From NCBI GenBank assembly GCA_021904315.1, contig CM038925.1:4962501-5026500 (forward strand): a DNA stretch of 64,000 nt. Reading direction: 5' to 3'. Positions 35,871-50,934 of this stretch are shown piece after piece. The stretch's first letter is position 1, and every line of letters begins with the position of its first letter. The stretch is from Sphagnum magellanicum (Eukaryota; Streptophyta; Sphagnopsida; Sphagnales; Sphagnaceae). The notes beneath the pieces are model-generated. The model saw only the letters and a program-made list of their open reading frames with translations. It was not told the DNA's origin and made no database searches. The position numbers and the translations under genes are program-made.

Positions 35871-38542
35871 GATTTGAACATTGGCCTAGTGATGTTTTTG
35901 AGTTTTTTTAATTGTAACTCAACAACAATCTTGATTAATTTGAACTTGGGTGCGACAATGCTCTTAATTGTTCAGCATGGTGATGCACCTAAACAAAAAA
36001 AAGAAGTAAAAGTCGAATTTACATCTTGCATGTGCACGATGATGCCCACAATTCATGCACAACACACAACAAATCAATGACAAACATAATGTTAAAATGA
36101 ATTTACCAAACTCGTTTGAAACCTTAAACCTTAAAATGACATGAGTCTTATTGATGTGCATGAATGAGAAATATTGTTTGATCTTTGCCATTACTTTGAA
36201 AATGATTACAATAGTTCATCCACAACGTTGGATATTTCATCCATGGGATGTCTCCCACATATATAATCAAGAAATTTCAAAATTGTTAATATATGAAAAA
36301 AAAAAGATGTTTAAAATAATTCCAAATGTAAAAAGTAGTGATTTTTTTTACATAAATGCCCATAATAGTCCATGAAACTTGTAATCCAAGTTGAAAATTT
36401 GTTAAATATTTTGACCTTTTTAATGTAAATTGTTCATATAATTTTTGTTCAAATTTCATTTTTGGGTCAAATATGAAACTCTTGGACATCATTAAATTGA
36501 GTAGAAAACCTTAGATTTCACATGTGTTTGGAGAGGTCAAGTTCCATTTCAAATTCTAAAAAAATGAAATTGAAATACCCTTTTTTCCATTGAATTTAGG
36601 ACAACTCAAGACAATCAGGACAAAATTGAATAGGTTTTCATTGCTTTTCAACATTTTAAAATCATCAGAAAAATACCATCTTTTCATAAGTAGTACACAT
36701 GAACATGATAAATGTTATTACGCCAAAAGTTGTAACATTTGTACACTTATGTTACAAAATGATTTAAATATTTTTTCAAATTCAAGAATGGTTACTGTAA
36801 CATTGGCTCATTTTAGCATGATTGGACCCATTGGTATTTGCAACTGAATGGCAATGTTTAGTTTTATGACATGTGTCCATTTTGAAGCCAATTTTTGGTG
36901 ACATGTGTTATTTAAGCCCATTTTGGTAGATAATATAATATAATATAATAAATTAAATTTGGATAATCCAATTTAGGTGTTTTAAGATGTTGACACATGG
37001 CATTTAAGTAGGTAGGTAGGTAGGTAAATAGGGTTTATTTTATGACAAGTGTTCATTTTGATGCCAACTATGTGGTGCCACATGGCCATTTATGAACACA
37101 TATTTTTTTTAAAAATTAAATTTAAATTGTCAGGTTTAAGGTTTATGTGATGGTGACACATGGCACTTAGGTAGGTAAGGTCATATAAGCAAGGTACTTG
37201 TAGGTAGGTAGATAAATAGGCCTAAATAGGTGGGTAAGTAGGGTGAGGCTAACTACATAGGTTTAAAATAACCTTTTTTTATTTTGGGTTTAGCTTTTAA
37301 GGTTGAACTTCTTTTATTGGTTCATCCCAAATGGCACTTTTTTTGAATTTTTTTTAGTGCACTTATATAGTTTAGAAAATTGGAAGGTATGACAAAGGAT
37401 ATGGGATAAACATTTCTTTTGCAAGTATAACCAACCTTGTTGCACCTGAGTTACTTATGGTTGGAAGTAATTGTGTTCTAGTAGTGATTTGTACTACTAC
37501 CATAGTACTTGGGCTGCTTTGGCATGATATAATTATTTTCACCTTTGTGGAAATTTTCAAAAAAAATTCAGCCCATTCTACTTAAATTTTCAAAAACATA
37601 TTCAAATTGCTAGCTAGTTTTGAATCAAGGAACTACTCGACCAAATCAGTTACTTTACATCCATCTAACCTCTAATGCAATGAAATATTTTTAAAATACT
37701 AACTAATTTTATTAGATATATTACACATATGCCAAAATTTTCAGAATTGAAAAGGTAGCTGCCAAACCAAATTTTTTGGATTAAATTAATTATTTGGTAG
37801 AAAACTGCTGAAGCTACCCAAATACTAGGATAGTAAAGCTATTGGTTGGACCTTAGTCCTTTCGACTAAAGTCCATAATTTTTCTACCTTCAAGAGTAAT
37901 GTGAGTTTATACTTTCACACATGGAAATAATTCCCATCAAATTTGGGAGCATATGTTTATCTTGTTGGACATTTTAATACGTGAATTTATTTCTCATTGT
38001 TGAAGTTGAGTTTAAAGATTTTGCCTATCATTATTTTCATTCAAAGACTTATTGCTAAATCAGGTTGTAAGATTTAGATTTGACACCATGTTGGATTCTA
38101 ATTTCACACAACAATATAATTTGCTCTTTAATAATGCTTTTATATTATTTCCAGAGTAATATTACAAAATGTCAAAGATCATGAAAGCATTTACTAACTT
38201 CTAAGACCTTTATAGCAATCAACAATGTGCCCCATTCATGATGTGTCCCTTTGTTATATGTCCCTATGAACTTCCAAAATGAAGCTTCCCAATCTTTCAT
38301 ATCTCATTCTTCTGTACAAAAGATTATCATACATCCTTTCCCTTTGCTCCCTTGAAGAAGAGGATAAGAGAAGCTCTTCCCATGATAAGAACCAAGCGGT
38401 GAAAACTCTTTAGATTTGGGGAGAGTAGCATTTGGGAAATTGTAGTATGGGTCCTGTTATATGTTGATATGTTATACCCAATTTTTTTCATAAGGTATGT
38501 TGGGACCAATGGTTTTCTTTGGGGTGAATTTTTGCATTCTTC

Positions 38543-38578
38543 TGACTTGAAAAATATGAAATCATATTTTTCAAGTCA
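38543..38578. repeat. Perfect palindrome, 17-bp arms
   Basis: TGACTTGAAAAATATGA and its exact complement are separated by two bases. Outer TTTGCATT and AATGCAAA extend the symmetry after short mismatched gaps. Confidence 0.85.
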
Positions 38579-40636
38579 AAATAATGCAAAAAATATTTAA
38601 GATGTTTTTAAATTCTGGAGAAAATTTTAAAACAGAATATTTGACAGAATATTATTTTTTGGAAAAACAAATTCATAAAATGATGAAACTTTGCCCCCCC
38701 AAAAAAAAATGCTGGCTCACATGATATGGATAAAATCAGTGCAATTTGTTACTATTTATTTTGGCACTTGCTCTTAAGTTAAAGTAGCTGGGGTCTTTGC
38801 AAGTGGCCTTGAAACTCTTTATTTCAAAGAAGAAAATAGAAACAAAAGTAAAAGATTTTTTTTCAAAAAAAAATTATTAAAAAATTATAAATAAATAAAT
38901 AAAAATTTTAAAAAAAATTTGGAGGGTAGTAGTTGACTGAATTTATTCTAAGTCAAATGCAAGGTTGCTCCATTGCATGTTTTTTAAAGCACAAGAAAAG
39001 AATGTGCATATGTGGAGAGAAATTGAAATGCCTAGAGCTTTGTACTGTGTATACTGGCAATATTGTTGACTGGAATTGAGACTTGAAATGGTGACTAGTT
39101 TTTAATGAAACCAGTCTCAAGGTGGGCCTCCTCCTCACTGAAGGTGTGTAGTTTACCTGATATTCAATGTTGCGCATATGTGGATGTTTGTTGCATTGTC
39201 TCATTTTGTTGTTGATTTATTGGTTGCGTAAAGACCTGGTCCCTTATTTTCTAGTGTAATTGGAGGTCACCTTGCACAATAAAATTCTTCACATGGCATG
39301 TGAAAAATATTTGAGAGTTATTCTTAAAGGACCTCAAATGGGAGGTATTGGACCCCAGTTTGGTCAAAACAGGGGACGAAATCAAAAGTTAGGATGAAAA
39401 GAGTACACAGGGGAAAAAGAAATTGGGGACCAAACTATTTTTCCTCACCTAAAGTGGTTCTCACAGGGGTTCCCCCCCCCCAACCCCCTCCTGCATGCCC
39501 GGTTTTGAATTTGCATTAACTGTGACTTCAGTGCTGATCATTGTCTTGGGTGAATCAAGTCTTGTCTGAATAAAATCCTGAAAATCTTGTGAACTGATAC
39601 CCAGTTTCATGAAACAGTACTCAGTTTTTACTGCTTTACACTCGAACTGGGGATGAAATAGGGATCACAGGGTCAAACTAGCGCCCAAATACAGGAAGAC
39701 TCTAAGGAAGACTGTATTGTTAGAGGACTCTTTATGGGAATATTTGCTTTGCTGGGGGCATTTGCATCTAAAAGGATGGCATCAGTTTTTACACCAAACC
39801 TTTCTGAAATAAGCTGCTATGAAAAATGCTGGTCTGGGTTTTTATGTGGGGTCAACATTTGCCAAGCAGTGTTTTTTTTTTTTTTCCTGGAGAAATTTCA
39901 CCATTTTTGGACAAAGAAATTGGTGAAATTTAGGAATTTCTTTTGTTTTTTCTAGTGTAATTTCGATTAATTTTGCTATTTTTTGGTAAAATTTAGCCAA
40001 AAATTGAACATTAACAAATGAGAAAAAAAAGACCGTTGCAAAGTTCAAGTCAAATATATATTTTTTATTGAAAAGAAACACATGAATTTTGCATGTTACA
40101 CAGAGCTACAGCTTAAGACATTATAACAGAAGTAGTTGTGATGTTGCGTAGTGATTCATGTTCCTTTGCTTCTTATTAGTGTTTTCTCCAAGTTCATCCT
40201 TTCAGACAAGTTGTCTGCTATGCCACCTCAAGGAATAAGTTGAACCAAAGAGTTGGTGAACGGGTGCTATATGTATGTATGTATGTATGTACATATGAAT
40301 AAATTCTGAAAGCATGTGTTCTGTGGAGGTTTTTCTTTCCCTGGAAGAGAATTTTATGAAAGTTGTGTGCTGTGTGAAGCTTTCTAACTTGTGTCCAAAA
40401 GTGTTTGTGGAATGTCACTCTTTTGTTTTTTCGGGGACAATTTGTACAATCCAAAGTTTGTTTTGTAAAGGTTATCTTTCATCAAGTTCATACAATCATA
40501 AAAAAGACTGAGTATTTGTGCACCATGCGAGGTTGCTTTTGATCTGTGTATTTTGCTTTTTGATCTATGTACTATTGGAAGGCACGGATGTAAATTCTGT
40601 TGGCCATCAACCCGTGTTGTGTATGTGCAAAGTGGA

Positions 40637-40686
40637 TGTTTCTGGTTATGCCAAAGTATGCGCAACTTTGGCATAACCACAAACAA
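40637..40686. repeat. Hairpin with 15-bp perfect arms
   Basis: TGGTTATGCCAAAGT (40643-40657) pairs with ACTTTGGCATAACCA (40665-40679) around a 7-base loop. The pairing extends about seven bases outward with one mismatch (TGTTTC against CACAAACA). Confidence 0.85.
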
Positions 40687-42769
40687 GTGAACACAAACTT
40701 TTTGTGAAAGGCGACAATGGCATTACTACGGTCATAACTTCAGAATTTCACACTTTTGGAGTTTTTTCTTGCTCTCTTTTCTCCAGTAACTATTATTCTG
40801 TTTGGATAATTTAGTGTGCTTTTGAGCAATTATTGCTTTCTAAATGGGTAATATGAGAGTATACTCAATACCTTTGAACTTTAGACAAAAGACAACAAAA
40901 TGTCACATTCTTATCTACTTGGTTGTTGGTGCCTTCATGAACCAGTGCCACAGCAATGCAGCATGCAGGATCAATAGGAAACACTTGTTCCTTGGCCTTG
41001 CCTACCAAGGCAAGGATATTGAGTTTTAGATTCATTATAGAGTATAGTAGCTTAATGGATTTTGGCCCCTAGGTAATAATAGGTCTATTTTCATATGAGG
41101 ATTTTTGAAAGATGATATTTTGGCTTGTGTTGAAACTTGAGATTAGTTATAGAGTTATATAATATCTTGAAGGATTTTGGTTTCTTTTAGAAGAGTTTTT
41201 GAAGATTATATTTTTGCATGATGAAAAATTTGAGTTTTCATAATTCTTCTTTTGCCTTAAGATACTGTTTAATGTAAATGGCAAGCCCACCATGTGACAC
41301 ACCCCTTGTATTCCTGTCACATAGTTAACCACAGTGGTTAGCTACTATGGTTAGCTATGTACCAATCACCAACCATTCACTTACATTTCTTACCTACTTA
41401 CGTAGGTTACTAACCAACTTACATAGGTAGGGTGACAGGGAAATAGGAGGGTTTATAGCACAGGTCACCAAGGTGGAAACTCTCAGTTATATGGTTCAAC
41501 TACCACCTAGTTATAATGGCTTTTCAATGGATGTTTTGGTGCACGGGGAGGGCCTCACCACCTCAGATGATTCTGAATTTTCCTTCCTTCTCCTTTCCAA
41601 AGCGAAGTTAAGCAACTACTACATGTCATGTGGCCATGTAAGGTGACATTGAATTGAAAGGGTATTTTTCATGTTCACAAGCCCGCTAAAGACACATCTA
41701 TGTTAAGACTAATACCTGCAACACTTGCTCCAAACTTGCTGAACTCCATTGATATCCTGAAGACACCCAAATGAGGTTAAAACCTTGTGAAGGGGTGTAA
41801 AGTGTAAACCCATTCATGGGTCCAAGGATTGTGGACTTGTAAGTACCTGAAATTTCAACTTCCTCACTTAAAAATAAATACATATACCTTGAAATATTTG
41901 TTAATTAACTGGTGGTGTCTGGGGACACTCAAGAACTAAATTTGTGGCAGAAAATGGGACCTACAATGGTACCACCACAAACTCACATGAAAGAGAAGTA
42001 CTCACCCTCTTGTCCATAAGATCAGGTTGAAACCAGATCTGATAACCACCTTATATAATATCAAGGTAAGGTAAAACTTATTTTGAAAAAATGCTCTTCA
42101 TTTCCCTTGCAATTTTCACAATGGTGAACTCACTTTAATCAAAACTCAAGTTAAGAGGGGAGTTGAAACTGGAGAAGTGTAGCCAAATCAAAAGTTGCAG
42201 CTCAAAGGTTTTTATGTTTAAGGATTTAGGATTTAAGAACTTGTTGAGATGAATAATGGATTGAAAGGGTTCAGTGATGTTGGATTTTCATCAAAAGCAA
42301 TATCAATGTTGTCTTGGTCTATCCATTTTTGTATACCATCGGTCTTGGTATCAAAGGTCCCACACATTCATGGTAGCTAGTAGTGGTATATAGTGTAGGA
42401 TCAACTAGTAGGGTATCAACATGGTATAGATGAATATAATTTGAGGGCTATCTCAATATGGTATTGATATTGTGTTTTTTTTAAAAATAAAGGTTATATG
42501 AGCACTTGTATGCTATTGCACATAATGAGTTCACTATGCATGAAGTTAGTTTTGATGCATAACAATTTAGACATGCAAACATAAAAATGGACCATGAAGA
42601 AGAGTCAATTATGTACTTTTTGTACACACAACACAAATGACAAATGAACATATATTGAAATGCTTTCAAACAATACAAGGTGAAAAAAAAATGTCAAAAA
42701 ATAAAAGTTTCAATCAAAGTTCTAACTTGCTAGCTTCAACACTTAATCAATTCAAATCATGTTATAAGG

Positions 42770-43000
42770 TTTTAAATTTAAAGTCTCACAAATGAGACAA
42801 AATTGAATTGCCATGACAAATACGCATTGAAAGACAAATTCTTGAAGTTTGAATTTTGAATTATAATTATGATTTGTTATTTAATTCATGCACATAACCA
42901 AATATTTCATCACAAATGTTTTTAGGTTTGAAGTTTGAAGTCTCACAAATGTACAAACATGGAATTGCCATGAAAAAAAAAGTGAAAATTAAATGTATGA
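42770..43000. repeat. ~157-bp tandem pair
   Basis: AAGTCTCACAAATG occurs at 42781 and 42938, each preceded by an AGGTTTKAARTTT block and followed by a GGAATTGCCATGA-like block. The unit length is similar to that of the array at 28500-29310, but the sequence is different. Confidence 0.6.
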
Positions 43001-46000
43001 AGTTTGAATTAGAACATTGATTTGCAACTTTCATGCCTTGAATAACAATATATATGCACACCAGGATCCCAATGATGGAAGTGATCTTGAAGTGACACCT
43101 TTGCAAGCTTGTGAATAGCCTTGTAATTAAAAAATCCATTCAAACTCAATTTGAAATCTTAGTATGCCTAAAATCTACATGTACTTGAAATGAAACATTC
43201 GGGAACAAGACTACATGGTCCTTGTCACAAACTTTAACAATGTGTTCAAAATTAAATGTTAGTGAAATATTGTTGATCAATCATTGATATGATGTTGTAA
43301 TGGTATTTAGGGGACACTAATTTTAAAAAGTAGAAAATACATGAGTAAAAATATAAGGTGCAATATATTGGTTGTTAGGTAAAAATTATGTTAATTAATT
43401 AAAAAATAGGGTACATTTTATACAAATAATTAATTATATTATATTATAAGGTATGTAATAATCTAAAATAATGATTATGATCAATATTGGGTGGCTTTAA
43501 TATGTAAATACTAAAAAACTACATAATAATATGGTGATAAAAAATAGTTTGGACAATTATCTAATACCCCCCCTAAAAAGGGTTGTTTGATGCACATAAA
43601 TCCCAAATTTTACACTAAGTGTACCTTGGGAATGACATTGTAATATAGTGATCAATCATCACAATGTGTTACAATGTCATCACAATAACATATCAATGAT
43701 TATATCGACATTTTGTTAGTGCTTAACTTTGAAGATATTATTAAAGTGTTGTGAAAACACAAATACATGGAGGGGGCAAGTTTGTGATACTTGCACCAAA
43801 TCAAACACTTAACATTTTCTTCTTTTAAAAAAAATCCACAAAACATCAATATGTCATTTATAAAATCTATCTCAAAAGCTAATTAAAGCATCACAAAGGG
43901 AATTTGCAACAAAATATGCAAAGTCTTGTGATGCATTGCTAATATCAACAAGGTTCAAAAATTGATTGGCTTTGATGAGAAATGGAATCATGGAGTTCTT
44001 ATCATATTCATAAACAATACTTGATTAGTTTTATCTGCATGCAAAAGCTTCATGATATATTGGTTCTTCTATCATGGGTCAAATACATGGAAGCATCATG
44101 TTATGAGTTTTATTTCTTTGGAATGCACATGCAAAAATAAAGAAATGGGCCCAGAACAATCATTATTTCTATTGCGACGTGGACATAAAAGATTTCTAAC
44201 TTTTAAAACCCCACACTATAGGGCTAATCACATGAAAGGCCATTGATCTTTGATTAAATTTTGCTTGTAGTTCAATGTTGATGCTAATGGTGGCAGATAG
44301 TGCATCATACATGAGCTAGTACCTTCTAGTTTGGTTCAAAACATCTTGATTCATAACTTGTGATGACAACCTAAGTAATTGCCCATTTCAACTTAGATGG
44401 TACTTTAACTTGTAAATGTTCAAAGATTATTTCTAATAACAAACATTGATGACCTTAACATATTTGAAATTTTTTTAAAGAGGGCAACTTTGTTGGCAAA
44501 TTGAGTTTTCACAGTGGTCTTCAAGTTTTGATCGGGAATCCTAACCTTTATGTATTTTTTCCCACTTTTGTCTAACTTTGGCAAATTTCCTAGTCCAAGT
44601 AATTTTTATTCCAAGGTTGCTTACACATTTTTTATTGACACTTCCTTCATCCAATCACAAAGCTTCATGTCATTTGTGGCATATTGACCTTGAGCTTTTA
44701 ACATTGCATGGTTGAAACAAAAACCTACAAAAGGTTACTTGAATTACAAGGGGGTACATTTATGACACCATTGAAAACAAAGTTAAAGTTAGGGTGTTAA
44801 AATTGGAACATTCATCTTCAACATATGTAATATAACATTGTATGTTAAGTAAAATTTAACAAGCAACAACTTCACTTCAAGTTTTGCTAAGGTTAGCCTA
44901 GTTGTATCGATTGCTTCAAACAAACCAATAATGACATGTTTTGGCATTGAATATTCACCAATGAAATTTATAAAAATTTAAACACATCAAAGCCTATCTT
45001 AGACATTCAAAGTCAAAGGTGATAGTGGTAGTCACATAATTATTGAAGTAGGTAAAAATATGTTTCCATGGTTTTTACAACCACATTAGGGATATGGTCA
45101 ATCACTAGCTACTTCCAAGTGAGGAAATGAATCTCAAGAACCGTACAAATCACCAATATCTAAAGCCAAAATGATTCCATAGATAATGACACTTCTTAGC
45201 CTTTTGTAATGAAAAACACAGGGTTTTCAATGAATATGAGTTGAAAAGGGTCATTTTTTTGCTAGCTCCCTTTACAATGAACAAAAATCAATGATCATTG
45301 GATGGACCACCTTTTATTTCTTGCATAACCTCCTACCCCTTTAGCACACCCTCAAAACATTGTGATTTAGTCTTGTACTTTCAAAATTTTCAAAATGTTC
45401 ATTCAATAGATGTTTCATCATGGAAATGTTTCAATGGTAAGATTAAAATTATAATAAACCTTTCCAAAATTTTATGGTGTCTTCTGAGTTCTTAGAGGAT
45501 TAAGGTGGCAAGAGTTTGTTGTGGCACATGACATATTTGATACCATGCACCATTTACACATCAATTGCACAATTTTGATGTTGAAGGAAAAAAAATGTCC
45601 AAACGATACTTGTACATAGTATGGGCCCAAATGTTGTGATTTTTCACTAATCCTTGTTCAATGGCCTAATGAATCCATTGTCTCTATTTAGTCAAATCTA
45701 ATGAAGTCGCTCAAAATCCAATGAAATCACATAATGAACATGGGAAACATTTTGTTATAATGTTTGGCAAGAGATGCATACCATATTTTGCACACCGTTA
45801 GCTCTTTTGTGACTTTTACTTTGTTTCTCCTTTCAATATGTCACACATTCGAATCTATGCCAATAGTTTCTTACACCTTTGAGTCCATGCAAACAACATC
45901 ATTTACCCTCCATGAACTCAAATGTTCACACCTAGGTTGGTTTGATACCAAAGTTATTAACTTCATAAAACATATTACTCCTAGTACAAATATCATTCGG

Positions 46001-48379
46001 GGATTACATTTTTTCATATCCAATTAGTTTAGTTTTTTATTCTTATATTCATATTTATATTTCATATTTAGGTTGACTCATGTATACAAATACAATATTG
46101 GTGTGCGTTTATGATCCTGGCACTCCACTTGACAAATAAATTTGTCACCATAAAACAAGGGGAATACTTTCTGCAGTGTTCACATCCCCATTGTTGGACA
46201 TCCATGGACTGAAGTATGATTCTAATACTTTTACTAAAGCATGACAATTTTAATTCAAATATTATTTTTCTTCAAGATGCTAACAGACATCTAAGTTTTA
46301 TGGCTTTAATTCTATGGACCACAAAGGATTAAGCACTCATCTTGATTTTCTCTCTAAGAGTCGACAGGTTGTTTTATGTGGCTAGCAATTCATACCCAAC
46401 ACCAGAATCCCCATATAATATTAACTCTACTACTTCAACATGGTTCACTCTCAAAAATTAGACAAAAATTCAAGGCAAAGTCAGCCAGTCCAAACATCAC
46501 TATTTCCTAGCATCCCCTCAATCCCAAAAACCTTCGGAGCTCCCACAGCACAATAGGTACTCTTTTTAAAACAAAACACATTCCATACCCAGTTTAAAAT
46601 CCCCAAAAACATCATGCATGAGCTGCCACACAACCACTCTAGAAATCCTAGACACACTCATCTTTCCCTTTGTGTTGGTCCCTATAGAAACACATGTAAC
46701 AACTGTAGACTTTTTCCTAACATTCTTAGCATAGCGGAAATCTTCTTGTCAGGATTCTTTTCATTCAGTCTTCTTGATCAAGTTCTACTTTTACCTATTT
46801 ATAACACCCCAAAATCAAAATCAAACCACATTTTTTAGTCCTCCTTACAAGTCTAGTCACTTAACTTCCTTTTTATCACATCACAGCCCCCATCCTTCCT
46901 TCTTTAACTTGCTTCAAAATCTTCCTCCTCATCTCATCTCTTTGCCTCCCCAAAATACCCTTGCTAATCTCCTTCCAAAAATCTAATCCACAGATCTCCT
47001 AAAGCATTTTCATTGGGCTGCAGAGATTGCATTCCATCTCAACAGCTAACTCCCTTTGTCATGACCTGCAGAGCAACAAAAACACACTAAAAACATAAAC
47101 ATGTTAAAAGTAAATTATTTTATTTTAATTTTTTTAGCACCGTTGAAGCACTATGCTGCCAACAGTCTAGCCACAGTTTAAGTTAAGGTTTGTAGACTTC
47201 ATCCATAGAAAAACAGATGACATTGCTTTTAGGTTACAAATTATTCATGTTATCATAATTAACATTCACCTCCTTGTTGATCTAGATATCAAATTCTACT
47301 CCTAAACCGATACCTTCATGTGTTGTTTTGGCTTGGGGTTTTATTTTTCTTATTGCTTACATAATTGAGACATAATGACAATTGCTTCATTGGTAACTAA
47401 ACCATCACCATCATGCTACCAAATAATCAAAATTAACCTACTAATTGCATGTTGTGTGAAAGGTTTTTATAATCCATCTTCTAGAAGTTGTGAACCCAAT
47501 GAACCAAATGGCTCAACTTGCATTGTCATTGATGTCATTCCTTGACATATCAAACCCACCATCAATCAACAAAGGTTCCCCCTTCTAAAACCATACATAA
47601 AAAAACTCTAAATTGTTGTACTTCCCATTACTTCTATGTACAAAGAACTTAAGTCTTGTTATGGAACTAAAAATATCAAACCTAATCAAATTACAAGACC
47701 AAGGCTAAGTAATTTAATGCATAATCATGAAATTTTATGTCCTACAATGATTCACAAATGTTGCATTCAACTATACTAACCACAATGACTTGTGCAAATA
47801 TCAATATCCAAATACATCATGGTGGTGCATTGTGCCTTGATAGTTTATACATGGGAACTCCCAATGACACACCCACCATCTTGAATGAAAATATAAACCT
47901 CTAAAACCCACTTTTCCTTTTGAGATTAGCTCACAATTTTATTCACGCTACATGCACCCATGGTAACAAGGGAAGAAAAAGGTTGCCCAAGGTTTAGGCT
48001 ATATACCAAACAGGGTTGGGGATGAGTAAAGGGTCAAAGACAAGAAAAGACCAAAAATGGCAGCTGACTGGTTGAAAGATCAACCACAAAAGGAATTGTG
48101 ACACTTTCAATTTCAACTTTTTGGTGGCAGATAATCAAATTGGACACATATGTCAATATGGATAAGAAAGTTGAAAAAATCTCCATTTTCCAAACCATTT
48201 GGCTCATCTCCCTCACACGAAAAACAAGCAGAGAAGCGGCCGTGTCACGAGAGGATTTGTCTTAATTGTAAGACAAGAATTGTAAGACAAGAACTGTATC
48301 ATCCATAGTTTTAAGAAAGGTTAATATTTCTAAAGATATTCAAATTAGCACTTAACACAAGATTTTCAAACAAACTCAA

Positions 48380-49205
48380 TCACTTTACTAACAAGAACTC
48401 GTGCCTGAATTTAGAAGTTGTTCTGTCAACTTCACATAATTCAAAGGCTTGTCCATTCAGCCTAACTCCATTCTCTGGACCTGTACTTGCCCAAGAAGAG
48501 TTCCCACAACGCCCCCATTTCAAGGTTGGTACAGAGCCAACTAACAATTGTTGATCTCCACTAGGCCAATACGGATGACACAGAGTGAACACCATAGATC
48601 TAAAAACAAAAGAAGACAAATTTACACACAAATTGCAATTGTAGTGAAATCTGGTGGATTTATGGTGGAAATCGGAACAAGTACATTCTGGAAAAAAAGC
48701 TAGAGCTAACAAAAAGCTGATGACACATATGGAACTTTGGGTGGCGTGTCAAAGGTCATAGAGATAATACAGGGGTGAAATGATCCTGGCATCTATTGGC
48801 TTAACCTGTAAGCAAAGAACCTTGAAAACCTCATGCTTTCATTTGCTCTCACATTTACTATGACAAATGTTTCCTCTGTGTTTACTATCAACTGTGAGTT
48901 CACCTTCTGTGAACTTTATGGAACATTTCTTAATTTTAACTGTTGCAGAGCAATTGTGTGATGAGCCTGCTTCTTGATATCTGCAAAGAACTTGAATTGT
49001 TAAAAGGCTAAAGATGTTGTGATATGCAGCCATCTGTTAAATTTTACTTATGTCAAAAAAAAAAGAAGAAACTACAACCATGAAGGCTTTTAGAAAGAGT
49101 GTGCAACATGGACGGACAAGCTCAGAGTTCTGAAGTGAAGAAAAATTCCAGTCAACTTTGCAATCTCCAATGGTTTGGGCTTTGATACATCCTAGCTCAG
49201 GTCTA
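48380..49205 (-). pseudogene. Exon-like fragments of an unrecognised gene
   Basis: Three minus-strand stretches look like exons. From about 48602 down to 48380, after a good TTTGTTTTTAG acceptor, the frame includes HPYWPSGDQQLLVGSVPTLK and ENGVRLNGQAFELCEVDR. From 48980 to about 48850, after TTCTTTGCAG, it includes VKIKKCSIKFTEGELTVDSK. From about 49202 to 49080, after TTACTTGTAG, it includes GCIKAQTIGDCKVDWNF. Amino-acid use is balanced, unlike the background. The splice phases do not join cleanly and no start or end was found, so this may be a gene fragment or a decayed copy. The family is not recognised. Confidence 0.3.
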
Positions 49206-50934
49206 CAAGTAAATCAAATTGCAATGTGTTATTTAATTGAGGTGAGGCTATAGTCTTCTTTTTACCTAAACATGAATTTATATTATGTTTCTCAAATGAA
49301 TTGTTATTATTGAAAGGAATGAAAACCATCAAATTGTCTACAAACAAGACTCGCTATATTTATATTGAAATGGGATATGCACAAGAAAAGTGTGAAAGGT
49401 GTCCATGAATCATAATTTGAACAACATAAATCAAAACTTATCGATCTATCTATGAAGGAAGGTAGTTTGTTTTGTTTGTCACATTGAGATCTCTCAAACC
49501 ATGCTCGCTCTTGGTACAATTGGAATGCTTTCAATGAGTACACAAATTGAGTTTTGATAATGTTTAGACTTAATGATGCAAGAGTTATTAAATATTGAAC
49601 AATTTTGTCAAAGAAAATTCAATGAATTCAAAACTAATGCTTCAGAGGAAATTGGGACAAGATCTTGGTACTAGTAGACCTCCTTGAGGAGGGATTCTTG
49701 GAGGCGATTTTGTAGTTGTTAGACCTAAAGCATGGGAGGTATTGAATTTTGAGTAATTTTGGTCACGGAAATTGATTTAAATATTAAAATATTTTTTCAC
49801 AATTGAGCATTATCATCAGGGTCCTAATCACACTTGAACCAATTATATAATCATGTTCACACTTGGGCCAGTGGCATAGGTCACACTAGACAGTTTTAAG
49901 CTCACATATGTACACATGAACTCTTTTAAACTTGGTGTGAAGAGAGGAGGGGTTTAATTAATATAAAAGCCTTCACAAATTTGTCTAGTCTATTTGGAGG
50001 TACACTCCCAAAGCATAATATGTCATGCGCAAGAGGTGGTTGTTTTTTGAAACCTCCAATGCATTTTTTTTTACCACGACACCCACCAAGTATCAAAAGA
50101 TTTTTTTTTTTAAATAAAAAATTTGCATCAATTTTTATGCTTAGTAATGCCCTTGGAGCTGGAGAGTTCTGGGAGAAGTTCTGAGAAAGAAGTTGGAAAG
50201 CATCTTGTATGGATAAAGAAGATTTTTATTAGTATGCCAGTTCCCATTAGTGTTAAGTCTTTCTTAAATGTGTATGAATGTACATAAAACAATCCAAATT
50301 ATTAAAAAGAAGCCAACTCATTATGCACCACCTATCGGTGCAAGCACAATTGGCCCTAAATAATATGATTGCATCCTATGAATTGAAATTTTGGGATTTC
50401 CTCATTTAACCTTTGGTAATTGAGGATTTGTGCAAAATCATGAGATCCATTGTGAGCTGTGTGAATCAAAATTTCTGGATTTCCTCATTCAACCATACCA
50501 CACACATGCCCTTGATGGTGGGTGGGTAGTTTATCATTTTGGTTGGGGCACTCACATTATGTCTGCACTTGCCCTTTAAATCAAACTGACTTTCAATTCG
50601 ACCCTTTTTTGTATTTAATCAAAACTCGATAGTTTTCATTTTCCCCTTTCCCCCCTGCAATGAATCTTGGAGTGACTAATATATCCCACAAAATGCTCAT
50701 ACCTATCCTTCTTGATAAAAAAAACCTAAGATAAAATTTCAAAATTTCCCGACGGTGCAAACTAAAAGATTCATTCATACTCAAATCTGTTTAACAAAAC
50801 CAAAGGGGGGTGATATACAAAGTCCTTGATTCCAAATTTTGAACACAACAGATGGCCAAACTTGGGTAAGTGGTGAAAGAAAACCCTCTCCCCCCCCTCC
50901 CCCCCCCAAAAAAAAATTAAAGGGAAAAAAAAAA
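49206..50934. other. Intergenic DNA
   Basis: No gene or clear repeat recognised. C-runs and A-runs increase towards 50880. Confidence 0.5.

Larger units (their letters stand above)
35871..48379. other. Intergenic repeat-rich DNA
   Basis: No supportable gene. It holds (GTAG)n near 37005, repeated TGACACATGGCAYTTA motifs at 36870-37165, (TATG)n near 40268, two perfect hairpins, a roughly 157-bp tandem pair at 42770-43000, and a segment near 41325-41430 related in inverted orientation to 1975-2060 (GTAAGTGGGT and GGTTAGC motifs). Short frames lack domains. Confidence 0.5.
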
